A stretch of 33,486 bases of DNA from Lentisphaerae bacterium RIFOXYA12_64_32 (lineage in GTDB: Bacteria > Verrucomicrobiota > Lentisphaeria > Oligosphaerales > YB12-FULL-65-16). Shown one piece after another: positions 8,686 through 16,824 of the stretch (within the stretch, counting starts at the first letter, position 1; each line of letters begins with the position of its first letter). The position numbers were made by a program, and so were the translations under genes. Below the pieces are notes generated by a model. That model made no database searches and had not been told where the DNA came from. It saw only the letters and a list, made by a program, of their open reading frames with translations. Where the stretch lies: contig MHBL01000401.1 of NCBI GenBank assembly GCA_001803235.1, positions 1 to 33,486 on the forward strand, read 5' to 3'.

Positions 8686-11484
8686 TCACACGGCGGTCGC
8701 GTCACGGTGTCCGGCAACCGGCTCAGCCATGCAGCCCTGCGGCGCCGCCCGGCGCCTTGACCACCGGCCTGCACCCCAGACCAGGACCAACCCGAGCGCC
8801 AGGCCGAGTACCGCAACACCGCATCCTGCCACGAATCCGGGCGGCGCGTAGCTGAATTCGACCATGTGCTGCCCCGGCGGCACAAAGACCGCCATCAGGT
8901 GCGCGTCAGCCCGCGTAATCTCCACGGCCTGCCGGTCGAGTTGCGCGCGCCAACCCGGCAGGAACCAATCCCGAACCACCAACCAGGTCGGTCCCGTACA
9001 CGAAGCCGAGATCCGGCCAGGCTCCAGCGTCAGCACCTCCAGACGCGACTCCGCCAGCGGCGCGGCGTCGGCGCGGTAGTGCGAGGGCAGCGCCGTGACG
9101 GTGATGGGTGGCACTGCGCTCGGAGCAGGTGTCGAGTCGGAACTCAGGTCCAAGTCGGTCCTGACGTTGCGGAACGTCTCAGCCTCGGCGTCCTCCGGGG
9201 CCACAAGGACATGCCGCTGCGCCAGGTGGATACGCGGCAAGGCGGCCACGTCTTCGACAATGCTGTAGCCATCGGTGCCGTTGGTCGCCAGGATCCTTAT
9301 CCCTGTCGGCAGTTCCGATGGCGATACGGCAGAGGGCAGGATCAGGTAGCGTACAGCCAGGAGGGCTCCGACCTTGCGCGGGTCGTGGCGTCGGAAGTCA
9401 GTGAACTCAACGTACTCCGACGGGGTGATGGAGGAAAACCCCAGCATGGTGTGGAGCCGGAAGATGGCTGGCGCATTACACGTCATTCGCGCATAGCGCC
9501 CGAGGTCCTCGGCCACGAATAGATCCTCCTCGCGCCATCGCCCGCCGACGGGAACGACATTCGTCTCTTCCGAGTACAAACGGTACAACCCGGTGCGTGC
9601 GGCCGCCGGGAGCAGGTCGGCGGCCGGGACAAACGTGCGCAACGCGTCGAGGGGCACCGTCCAGCGGAGCACCACGCCGACAATGGCCAGGTGAACCACG
9701 GTCAGGCCGAGGGCTGCGGCAGCGAGCAGGCTGCCGCCCGCGGTCCTTCGCGCAAACCACAACACCGCAGCGAAAATGCTCACGGCGGCCGTTGCACCCG
9801 CCGCTTGGAGCACAGGCCAGGCCAGCCATGCCGCCCCACCCCGGTTGCCGGGCGGCAGCCATCCGGCGAGCCACGCCGGGTCCTGACGGGATGCCACGAG
9901 CAGCACACCTGCGGCCAACAACGGGAGAACGCCCAACACTGCCAGCACAATGTACGACCGGCGGACCGAGTCGCGGAATTCCCGCGCCAACTGGGTCAGG
10001 CCGACCGTCCCGAGAATGACGAGCGCGAAATGGACCCAGCCAAGGTACTTCTCGGGATACCGAAACACGTTGAAGCCGGGCACTATCTCGTAGGCCAGGC
10101 GATAGAACGGCGCATAGCGCCCAAACGCCAGGAGCAGTCCGATGGCCAACACCAGAACGGCCCAGGACGTCACAAGCGACCCGCGCACTCGCACGAGGCC
10201 CGCGCCGGCGAGAAGTGGGATACCGACGAACAGGCAGATGGCCCACGGAAATGCTCCTCCGTAGGCGCCGCACACCGACTCGCCGAACCCCACGGGCGCC
10301 CCGGCCCCGAAAAAGCACGGCACCACGAACTCGATCAGACGAAACAGCGGAAATGATCGGGAAACCGCGTCCGCGAACGATATCCCTGTCGCTCGGTACG
10401 AGGCCGGCGTTGCCATTACGGTGGGCAGAAGTTGCGGCATGGACAGAAGCGCGGCCACCGTGACAAGGCCCACATACACACCGCAGAGTGCGAACGCCGG
10501 CCGTCGGTCTTTGGCCCGGATGTGCAAGGCCGCCGCAGCCACCACCAGGAGCCCCCCGAAGAACACCGTGTCGCAGGCCTGCTGGAAATTCCCGCAGCAG
10601 AACAGCATGACCAACGACAGCACGCCGACACTGAGCCAGCGCAGCGACATGACTGACGTCACCGCCGAGTCACGAGTTGCAGGGCCGGAATCCGCCTCTC
10701 CGGTTGCTGCCCCGTGGAGTAGGTTCGGCAGGCTGCAAACGGAAGTAGGGCAAGGCTCCCGTCTTGCCGATTCCTCGCGGGGCCATCGCCCTGCAGGGCG
10801 ACAGCAAGGCGGGAGCCTTGCCCCATTTCCGCCGAGCCCAGCCGAAGGCGAGGACACGCGCTGCCCCTCATTGCACAGGTCGCCGGTTGCTGTGGTGGCG
10901 GCTCCACGACAAGAGCCGGCGGCAAGCAACCGAATAAGCGCGAGGAAGAACAACGGGACCCACGGCGCGGCCTGAAAGAACAGGTGATCAATCATGCTCC
11001 AGAAGTAGCCGCCGGCGCAGTAGGCGAACGCGCCGGTCACCGCCAGGACCGGCAGGCAGCGAAACGCCTTGCGCAGCAGCGCGTACATAGCCCACGCCGC
11101 CAGGAGATAGTGGCAAACCACGAAAAGGTGGAACCCCCACAGGGGAGACCCGACAAGCAGCAGCACATTCAGCGGGTACAGCGCGCCAGAGACGATATTC
11201 GCCAGCACCGGCGTGCCGCAGAGGATGTATGGGTTCAGGACCGTCAGGTGTCCACGCAGAAGTTCCTCGCGAATCAGGAGTTTCTCGCCGAGAATATACG
11301 AGAAGGTGTCTGCGCTGAACAGAATGTGACCGGCGAGCAGTCGACCGTAGACCAAAAGGACCAGCCCGGTGAGCAACAGCAGCAGCGCACCCTCGGCACG
11401 GAAGGTGGAAGCGGGCGCCTCTGGGCGCGGGGCGCTGGCGTTGGATTCCGTTTCAGGCATCGGCTCCCAGCGTAGGTCGGACAT
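8686..11484 (-). CDS. YfhO-family multi-pass membrane protein
   Basis: The frame gives 932 residues from the ATG at 11484; an ATG eight codons later (11460) is an alternative. After a short charged N-terminus come about a dozen hydrophobic segments, starting near residue 32, then an outward-facing C-terminal domain. This contains the YfhO-type ending (WLVVRDWFLPGWRAQLD, then PPGQHMVEFSYAPPGF) and a final membrane helix. YfhO proteins resemble GT-C-type glycosyltransferases and are linked to cell-surface glycosylation of polymers or lipids. A stretch of about 90 residues (about 185-276) rich in Arg, Pro, Gly and Cys interrupts the membrane region; it is translated from an inserted palindromic repeat. 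The gene is last in the six-gene operon, 81 bases after the DUF6785-type gene. Its link to the transporter genes upstream is by position only. Confidence 0.82.
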   Translation of the reverse strand: MSDLRWEPMPETESNASAPRPEAPASTFRAEGALLLLLTGLVLLVYGRLLAGHILFSADTFSYILGEKLLIREELLRGHLTVLNPYILCGTPVLANIVSGALYPLNVLLLVGSPLWGFHLFVVCHYLLAAWAMYALLRKAFRCLPVLAVTGAFAYCAGGYFWSMIDHLFFQAAPWVPLFFLALIRLLAAGSCRGAATTATGDLCNEGQRVSSPSAGLGGNGARLPPCCRPAGRWPREESARREPCPTSVCSLPNLLHGAATGEADSGPATRDSAVTSVMSLRWLSVGVLSLVMLFCCGNFQQACDTVFFGGLLVVAAAALHIRAKDRRPAFALCGVYVGLVTVAALLSMPQLLPTVMATPASYRATGISFADAVSRSFPLFRLIEFVVPCFFGAGAPVGFGESVCGAYGGAFPWAICLFVGIPLLAGAGLVRVRGSLVTSWAVLVLAIGLLLAFGRYAPFYRLAYEIVPGFNVFRYPEKYLGWVHFALVILGTVGLTQLAREFRDSVRRSYIVLAVLGVLPLLAAGVLLVASRQDPAWLAGWLPPGNRGGAAWLAWPVLQAAGATAAVSIFAAVLWFARRTAGGSLLAAAALGLTVVHLAIVGVVLRWTVPLDALRTFVPAADLLPAAARTGLYRLYSEETNVVPVGGRWREEDLFVAEDLGRYARMTCNAPAIFRLHTMLGFSSITPSEYVEFTDFRRHDPRKVGALLAVRYLILPSAVSPSELPTGIRILATNGTDGYSIVEDVAALPRIHLAQRHVLVAPEDAEAETFRNVRTDLDLSSDSTPAPSAVPPITVTALPSHYRADAAPLAESRLEVLTLEPGRISASCTGPTWLVVRDWFLPGWRAQLDRQAVEITRADAHLMAVFVPPGQHMVEFSYAPPGFVAGCGVAVLGLALGLVLVWGAGRWSRRRAAPQGCMAEPVAGHRDATAV
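10748..10823. repeat. Palindromic repeat inserted in-frame in a coding sequence
   Basis: GGGCAAGGCTCCCGTCTTGC (10748-10767) pairs with 10804-10823 at 19 of 20 positions. Between them lies a perfect 16-base palindrome (TCGCCCTGCAGGGCGA, 10786-10801). The wider segment, about 10660-10930, translates as low-complexity Arg/Gly/Pro/Cys-rich sequence in every frame, unlike the flanking membrane helices of the YfhO-family gene. The frame stays open across it. Confidence 0.8.
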
Positions 11485-11565
11485 GACCGCCTACGCCGTA
11501 CGAACTGTATTGCGGCCGACCGGGTCGTGCAACCGCTGCCAGGGGAGCTTGACCACGGCCATCCG

Positions 11566-14535
11566 TTACCGGTTCAGATCGATCGGGACCCGCACATCCA
11601 GCATGTAGGCGACGACCAGTGCCATCACGACGATAAAGAACTCGCCCACGATCAGACCGATGAACAGCTTACGCACGTGCCGGTAGGTGTCCTTGTTCCC
11701 GTACTTCGTGACCAGGCTCTTGGCCAGCCAGCCCAGCAGGATCGAAAACCAGTACGTGGCCATGATCGGATTGACGAGCATGATCAGGCCGATGGGGTGC
11801 GGCAGCCAGAACCACATCGCGCGCAGGTACAGCAGCGCGGCCATGACGGCACCGCCGGCCAGCACCCACCAACCGCAATGCGCGGTGTCCACCGGCATGC
11901 TCTTGGTCGTGCTGCAGACGCTGTCGAACAGCAGACGCGGGAACGAGGAGTAGAACCAGTTGTGCATCGAGTCGGCGCCGCGGCTGTAGGCCAGCATGAT
12001 GTGGTACACCACCGCCGAGACCATGGCCAACAGGATAGCCAGCCAGATGGCGAGATGGAAGCGCAACCGCTCCATCTTCAGGTCGTCGCGGATCTTGATG
12101 CAGTTGGCCATGCCCGGCGCAATGAACGTCTTCAGGTCGAGGAACATGACCGAGTAGAAGACCATCAGCGGTGCGAACAGCGACGGACACGTCCACGTCT
12201 TGTTCATGCCGAACAGACTGCGAACGAAGTGGAACGGGCTGACCCACGCCTGGAACCCGAGGATGCCGCCCTCGGCCACGGCGCGCACCAAGCCGATGGT
12301 CAGCACCATGATCACGAAGTAGGCGAACAGCGTGTAGTAGACGTTCGCGCCCATGCCCAGCCACAGGAGCAGGATCAGCACAGCGGACCCGGCCAGGAAC
12401 AGGAACGACGAAATGCGCAGTTCCTTCTGTTCGGGCGGCTCGAGGTCGCCGACGCTGGCGGGCGTGACGCAACACAGGAGGTACTTGCGACACTTGTAGA
12501 GCACGACGATCGCGAAAACCATCATGGCGCCACCCGCCTCGGCCATGCGGAAGTTGAACGTGTACCACCACTCGGTCGGGAACGAGTTCTCGTTCACGCC
12601 ATAGCCGCTCCACACCATGACCAGGAGCTGGCACATGTACAGCACGTAGAAGAACCACAGAGAGAAGGAGATCTTGGCCGGGACCAGGAAGGTCAGCCCG
12701 ATCAGGGTGAAAAAGATCGGCGAGCGGGCGCCCGGCAGCAGGCCCTGTAGCGGACTGTTGATGATGTAGCTCGACCAGGAGTTCGTCAGGTTCAGAACCT
12801 GACCGCCCGGGACCCGTTGGGCGTAGCAGAGCAGGTTCCAGCCCATGACGGACGCGGAGATCGCAAACCCGACCCAGAACAGACCGCTGCGGAACACGCT
12901 CGGGACCCAGGCGAGACCGGACTTGTCCTCGTCGGTGTGCCCGGCGAGGATTTCCGGCAGTTCCGCCAGGGGATAGACCAACCGCTCGTTGTGTGCCCAC
13001 TGCCGGAAGATCAGCACGTTGAACGACATGAGGACCAAGTAAGTCAGGCCGACGAGCACGAACCACAGCAGCACGGGTCGGGCCCAGACACGCCACGGCA
13101 CGTCCCCGATGACGAAGCGCCGGAAGGACGCGTCGAACCCCGCAAACCGCGCCAGGCACACCCGCAACTCGCGGGCAGCCCCGCTCCGGGCCGGGTCCGA
13201 CGGAGACATGCCAGCAAGCTGCTGTCGGATCTTCTCAATGTCCGTCGCCGTAGCCGCCACCATGCCGGTGGCGGTCAACTGGATCTGGATCTGCTCACGG
13301 ACGAGTCCGAGCTTAACCAGGTCGCGCTGCAGGTCCTTCTCCTCGGCGACGAACCGGCTGACGAGGCGGTCGAGTCGGCCAAACTCCGAAGCTGGCGCCG
13401 CTCGCCGCTCTTCCCGGGCTTGCTTCAGGTCACCGCGCTTGCCCAGCAACTGCCGGTTGAGCCGCTCCCACTCGCGGTCGTTGTCCGCTTTCTGGGCGAG
13501 CAGCGCATCCTGACGCCCGAGGGGCTGAAGCAGGTCGAGCGCACGCTGAATACGGTCCACGGCCGCACGCCATGCGTCGGCGGCCGGTGCGGACTCCGCA
13601 TCGATGGTCACGGCCGCGGCGTGCAACCGGCGATACGCTGCGGTGCCATCGCGGAGGCGCCGCACGCGCCCGGTGTAAATACTGAAACTCTCACCCGCAA
13701 TCGGGATGAATCCCGGAAACGCGCGCAGCGACTCCGGCAACCCGCGGCGGAACACATCCACGCGCTCGAACGCAGCATTCTCCAAGACGACCAGGCGGCT
13801 TTTCTTCTGGTTCATATCCTCGGCCTGGGCCGCAATCCGAGCCGGATATGAGTTCATGACATCAGGGGCTTCCTGCATGTGGTGCGCCGCACGCAGCGCT
13901 TCCCAGAACTTGCCCGCCTGCTCGGCCGCCTGCCGGGCCGTGCTCAGGGTCTGCCGGGCACGGTTGAGTGCCAAAGGATCGGCGCCGGTGTCGACCTCGA
14001 GGGTATGCAGGCTCGACTCCGACTCGACCAAAGCCTTCCGGCACCGCACGTGGTTTGCGGCCGTGTCGTAAACCTTTTGCAGGTCGCGCAACGCCATCAA
14101 CGAGGTGCGGTATTCACCGGCCGCCGCCGTCGTGCCAGGCTCCGATATGAAGAACGCCTCGTTGACGAACGGCTCGACATACACGTCCCACTCGGACTGG
14201 TCGTTGTTCCAGTGCTGGTTGAACAGGCTGCTGATGACCGGCACCACCTGCGACGCCAGCCCAAACGTCGAGATACCAGCCGACACCGAGCCCATCATGA
14301 AGATGACCAGAATCTCGGTAATCGTGAACGGCTTCACCGCCCGGACCAGACGGCACAGCGGATTCAGCATCAGGACCATCACGAACAGCAGCACGTACGG
14401 CAGCGGGGCCACCTGCGTGGCGGTGAAGATATTGTTCTTGCGGTTCTCGAAATACACCGTGACCACCGCGAAGAACACGGTGAAAAGCGCCCCGAGCAGC
14501 AGCGCGCGTACGGTGATTTTCGCTCGGTCGTTCAT
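11566..14535 (-). CDS. DUF6785-type membrane protein with coiled-coil insert
   Basis: This 989-residue protein starts at the ATG at 14535 (GAGGG upstream). The first ~110 residues hold three membrane segments and a DUF6785-type start. A soluble region of roughly 350 residues follows (about 130-485), with long charged helices rich in Arg, Glu, Gln and Ala (LNRQLLGKRGDLKQAREER, for example) that look like coiled coil. From PWRVWARPVLLWFVLVGL onward there are about nine to ten more membrane helices, including the family-like FRQWAHNERLVYPLAELP segment. As I recall, this family is related to OPT-type oligopeptide transporters and common in Planctomycetota-like genomes. The coiled-coil insert seems unusually long and would project on one side of the membrane, probably the periplasm. 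It follows the OPT-like gene by 122 bases in the operon. Substrate unknown. Confidence 0.78.
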   Translation of the reverse strand: MNDRAKITVRALLLGALFTVFFAVVTVYFENRKNNIFTATQVAPLPYVLLFVMVLMLNPLCRLVRAVKPFTITEILVIFMMGSVSAGISTFGLASQVVPVISSLFNQHWNNDQSEWDVYVEPFVNEAFFISEPGTTAAAGEYRTSLMALRDLQKVYDTAANHVRCRKALVESESSLHTLEVDTGADPLALNRARQTLSTARQAAEQAGKFWEALRAAHHMQEAPDVMNSYPARIAAQAEDMNQKKSRLVVLENAAFERVDVFRRGLPESLRAFPGFIPIAGESFSIYTGRVRRLRDGTAAYRRLHAAAVTIDAESAPAADAWRAAVDRIQRALDLLQPLGRQDALLAQKADNDREWERLNRQLLGKRGDLKQAREERRAAPASEFGRLDRLVSRFVAEEKDLQRDLVKLGLVREQIQIQLTATGMVAATATDIEKIRQQLAGMSPSDPARSGAARELRVCLARFAGFDASFRRFVIGDVPWRVWARPVLLWFVLVGLTYLVLMSFNVLIFRQWAHNERLVYPLAELPEILAGHTDEDKSGLAWVPSVFRSGLFWVGFAISASVMGWNLLCYAQRVPGGQVLNLTNSWSSYIINSPLQGLLPGARSPIFFTLIGLTFLVPAKISFSLWFFYVLYMCQLLVMVWSGYGVNENSFPTEWWYTFNFRMAEAGGAMMVFAIVVLYKCRKYLLCCVTPASVGDLEPPEQKELRISSFLFLAGSAVLILLLWLGMGANVYYTLFAYFVIMVLTIGLVRAVAEGGILGFQAWVSPFHFVRSLFGMNKTWTCPSLFAPLMVFYSVMFLDLKTFIAPGMANCIKIRDDLKMERLRFHLAIWLAILLAMVSAVVYHIMLAYSRGADSMHNWFYSSFPRLLFDSVCSTTKSMPVDTAHCGWWVLAGGAVMAALLYLRAMWFWLPHPIGLIMLVNPIMATYWFSILLGWLAKSLVTKYGNKDTYRHVRKLFIGLIVGEFFIVVMALVVAYMLDVRVPIDLNR

Positions 14536-14557
14536 CGGCCCTCAGTCCTACTGCAGA

Positions 14558-14640
14558 GGTTTCGGGTTTCAGGTTTCGGGGCGGACGAGATCTTCGGGAC
14601 CTTCGAGGTCATCGAGACTATCGCACTTGCTGACACCTGC
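14558..14640. repeat. Modular repeat: 7-base arm and 9-base tandem core
   Basis: GGTTTCG, GGTTTCA, GGTTTCG (14558-14578) form a heptamer arm. A 9-base array follows: GACGAGATC, TTCGGGACC, TTCGAGGTC, ATCGAGACT, ATCGCACTT (14584-14628). It closes with GCTGACACCTGC, which resembles the complement of a GGTGTCA arm. It fills the 122-base gap between the OPT-like and DUF6785-type genes. Compare 30299-30419 and 31752-31838. Confidence 0.8.
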
Positions 14641-14657
14641 CACCTCTCTGCCGTTCC

Positions 14658-16673
14658 TCAGAATATCAGCGGCGCCATCATTTTCGTCAGAATGGTGAAC
14701 GCCACCGAGACCATGCCGATCAGGCCCATGCCGCAGGAGAACCCAGCCATGAGCACGGGCGTGTACCGCATCCACATGTCGCCGAACCGGCGTCGGAAGT
14801 AAAGTCGTCCAATGAGTGCGCCGGCCAGTTCGAACGTGATGTTCGCCGGTGTGCCCTGCCCGAGGCCGCGCACGACCCCGAACACGAGCAGGGTGGGCAG
14901 GCCAAGCGCGGAAAGCAGCAGGAACAATCCGGTGCCCAGGCCAAGCCCCAGACTGAAGTACCCCCACCGCCACGCCTCCATGAACAGAGACCCGCCCTCC
15001 TGTGTGGAACTGTAGACCAGGCACGCGTTCTTGACCTGCAGTTCCCACATCTTCTGCACAAACGGATACGCATCGGACGGCACGTCGGCCATGTACCACA
15101 TGAGCTGCGAAAACAGGATCATGGAGACCAGGACCACGGGCAGGGTCACAAACTGGGTCAGGATCTGACTGCGCAGCCGTGTCCCGGTCAGTTCGAGGAT
15201 ACGGAACTCGACCGTGGCAGTGCCGTAGTTGGGCAACGGCGCGGGCGCGAACCAGATCTTGACGCCCTTGTAGTCGCTCAGGATGTAGGTGACCTCGCGC
15301 ACCATGGGGATGGTCAGCGCCTGGCCGCACAGGCCTTCGAGTTTCGCAGTGGTGTACGAGATCAGCGGCGTATACACCACGGCATAGAACACGAAGAACC
15401 CCCACGGAAACCCGGGCACAAGCACCGCCGACAGGGTGATCCAGAACGCACTGGTCACCACGTAAATGCCAATGCCGATGAAAATCGAAAAGTCGCCGCG
15501 CTTGGTGTTGTTGGTGACCAGGCGCAGCCACCCATCCCTGAACGTCTGGCGCAGGCCCGGTTGTGCGGCGCTGCCTGAGCGGTCCGTCCGCCGCGCGGTC
15601 ATGGCCCTGAAGAACACCGCGAAGACCTCACCGAAACTGACCAGAGCAATCGCACCGAGCAGTCCGACCTCGAAGGACAGGTAGAAGTCGAGTTTGTTCG
15701 AGAAGATCGTATCGATGACGTTCATCTGCGGTTGCCAGGATGAGAGGATGCCGTAGTGGTACAGAATGGGATTGGCGATGGTCACGATCACCACGCCGAG
15801 GGCACCGCCGATCACGGCCCAGAACGGCAGCACCATGCCCACAAAGACCAGCCCCAGGTCGAATGTCAGGTTGAACGGCACCGCCCTGAGGAACTTCCCG
15901 ACCACCGGCGTGAGGTCCACCCAGGGGATGGGAATCAACTGCAGCGGCTTGGCCAGGATCGCGCCGGTGACGGCCGGAACGCCGATGTAGATGGCGCCGA
16001 ACAACATGCCGATGATACCGCCGATCGAGAAACAACGCCACCGCCACGCCTGCTTCTCGTCGCGCGTGTTGGCCAGCGCCGTGATGCCGGAGGCGGCGAC
16101 CGGCGCCATGGGGAACGGGAGTTTCTCCACGTCGCTGGTCAGACGGTACAGGACATAGCCCAAGCCGTAGCGGTTGAACCGGTCGATGACCGTGGCCACG
16201 ACCAGGAACAGGATGGGCGGCACCCAGGCACGGGTGAAAAACGTGCGACCGGCGCGCTCGATCTCGGACGCCTGCGGCGCGATCCAGGACGGCACCTCCT
16301 GCGCCACGCCCATGGCCTGCGCATACTCGGAGCGCACCAGGTACTGGTTCCACAACAGGCCTTCGTTGGCGCCGCCCAGGGCCAGCCCGGCCATGAAGTA
16401 CAGGATGTAGATCTCCTGAATGCGCAGGTCTTTGAGCGAGCGCCGCCCGATCTCCGCGAACAGGATGATCGTCATCCACCGGGACGCTTCACCCATGCTG
16501 CCGCCCATGCCGGTGACCAGCGACAGGTACATGGTGCCCGGGGTCATGAGGAACCCGAGGAACACCGCGCCGACGACCGTCTTCCAGCCGAACCCCTCGG
16601 CAAACTCATCCGGGGGCTCCATCAGCTTGCGGTACTGCTCGAGCTCTTTGTCTTGTGCCAGGTTCTTGAACAT
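14658..16673 (-). CDS. OPT-like (oligopeptide-transporter-like) membrane protein
   Basis: The 671-residue protein starts at the ATG at 16673 with a weak ribosome-binding site. After a short soluble N-terminus with EPPDEFAEGFGW there are about 14 hydrophobic segments, several with Gly-rich turns (LVTGMGGSMGEASRW near residue 52; LPFPMAPVAASG further on). These features and its partner gene point to the OPT-like/DUF6785-related group of large transporters. It may import or export a small peptide or a metal complex; no binding motif allows a choice. It is the fourth gene of the operon, 151 bases after the peptidase-FtsX gene and 122 before the DUF6785-type gene. Two such transporters side by side suggest they work together or as subunits. 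Family assignment is by recognition only. Confidence 0.72.
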   Translation of the reverse strand: MFKNLAQDKELEQYRKLMEPPDEFAEGFGWKTVVGAVFLGFLMTPGTMYLSLVTGMGGSMGEASRWMTIILFAEIGRRSLKDLRIQEIYILYFMAGLALGGANEGLLWNQYLVRSEYAQAMGVAQEVPSWIAPQASEIERAGRTFFTRAWVPPILFLVVATVIDRFNRYGLGYVLYRLTSDVEKLPFPMAPVAASGITALANTRDEKQAWRWRCFSIGGIIGMLFGAIYIGVPAVTGAILAKPLQLIPIPWVDLTPVVGKFLRAVPFNLTFDLGLVFVGMVLPFWAVIGGALGVVIVTIANPILYHYGILSSWQPQMNVIDTIFSNKLDFYLSFEVGLLGAIALVSFGEVFAVFFRAMTARRTDRSGSAAQPGLRQTFRDGWLRLVTNNTKRGDFSIFIGIGIYVVTSAFWITLSAVLVPGFPWGFFVFYAVVYTPLISYTTAKLEGLCGQALTIPMVREVTYILSDYKGVKIWFAPAPLPNYGTATVEFRILELTGTRLRSQILTQFVTLPVVLVSMILFSQLMWYMADVPSDAYPFVQKMWELQVKNACLVYSSTQEGGSLFMEAWRWGYFSLGLGLGTGLFLLLSALGLPTLLVFGVVRGLGQGTPANITFELAGALIGRLYFRRRFGDMWMRYTPVLMAGFSCGMGLIGMVSVAFTILTKMMAPLIF

Positions 16674-16729
16674 AACTGACTTGCCACTGACTCCCGAGAT
16701 GTCGCACGTCAGCGAACGGTGCGGCCTTC

Positions 16730-16794
16730 GTCCGAGCCGCGCGTGTCAGCAAGCGGCCTCCGGAGAACCGCTCCCTCACCGTCGCGGCTCGGAC
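16730..16794. repeat. Inverted repeat in operon gap
   Basis: GTCCGAGCCGCG (16730-16741) is the exact reverse complement of CGCGGCTCGGAC (16783-16794), with 41 bases between. The element sits in the 151-base gap between the peptidase-FtsX gene and the OPT-like gene. It has no T-run, so it could be a repeat insertion, an mRNA-stability element or a weak attenuator; which one cannot be told from sequence. Confidence 0.75.
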
Positions 16795-16824
16795 CAGACG
16801 CCCTGCGCATGCGTTCGCAGCCTT

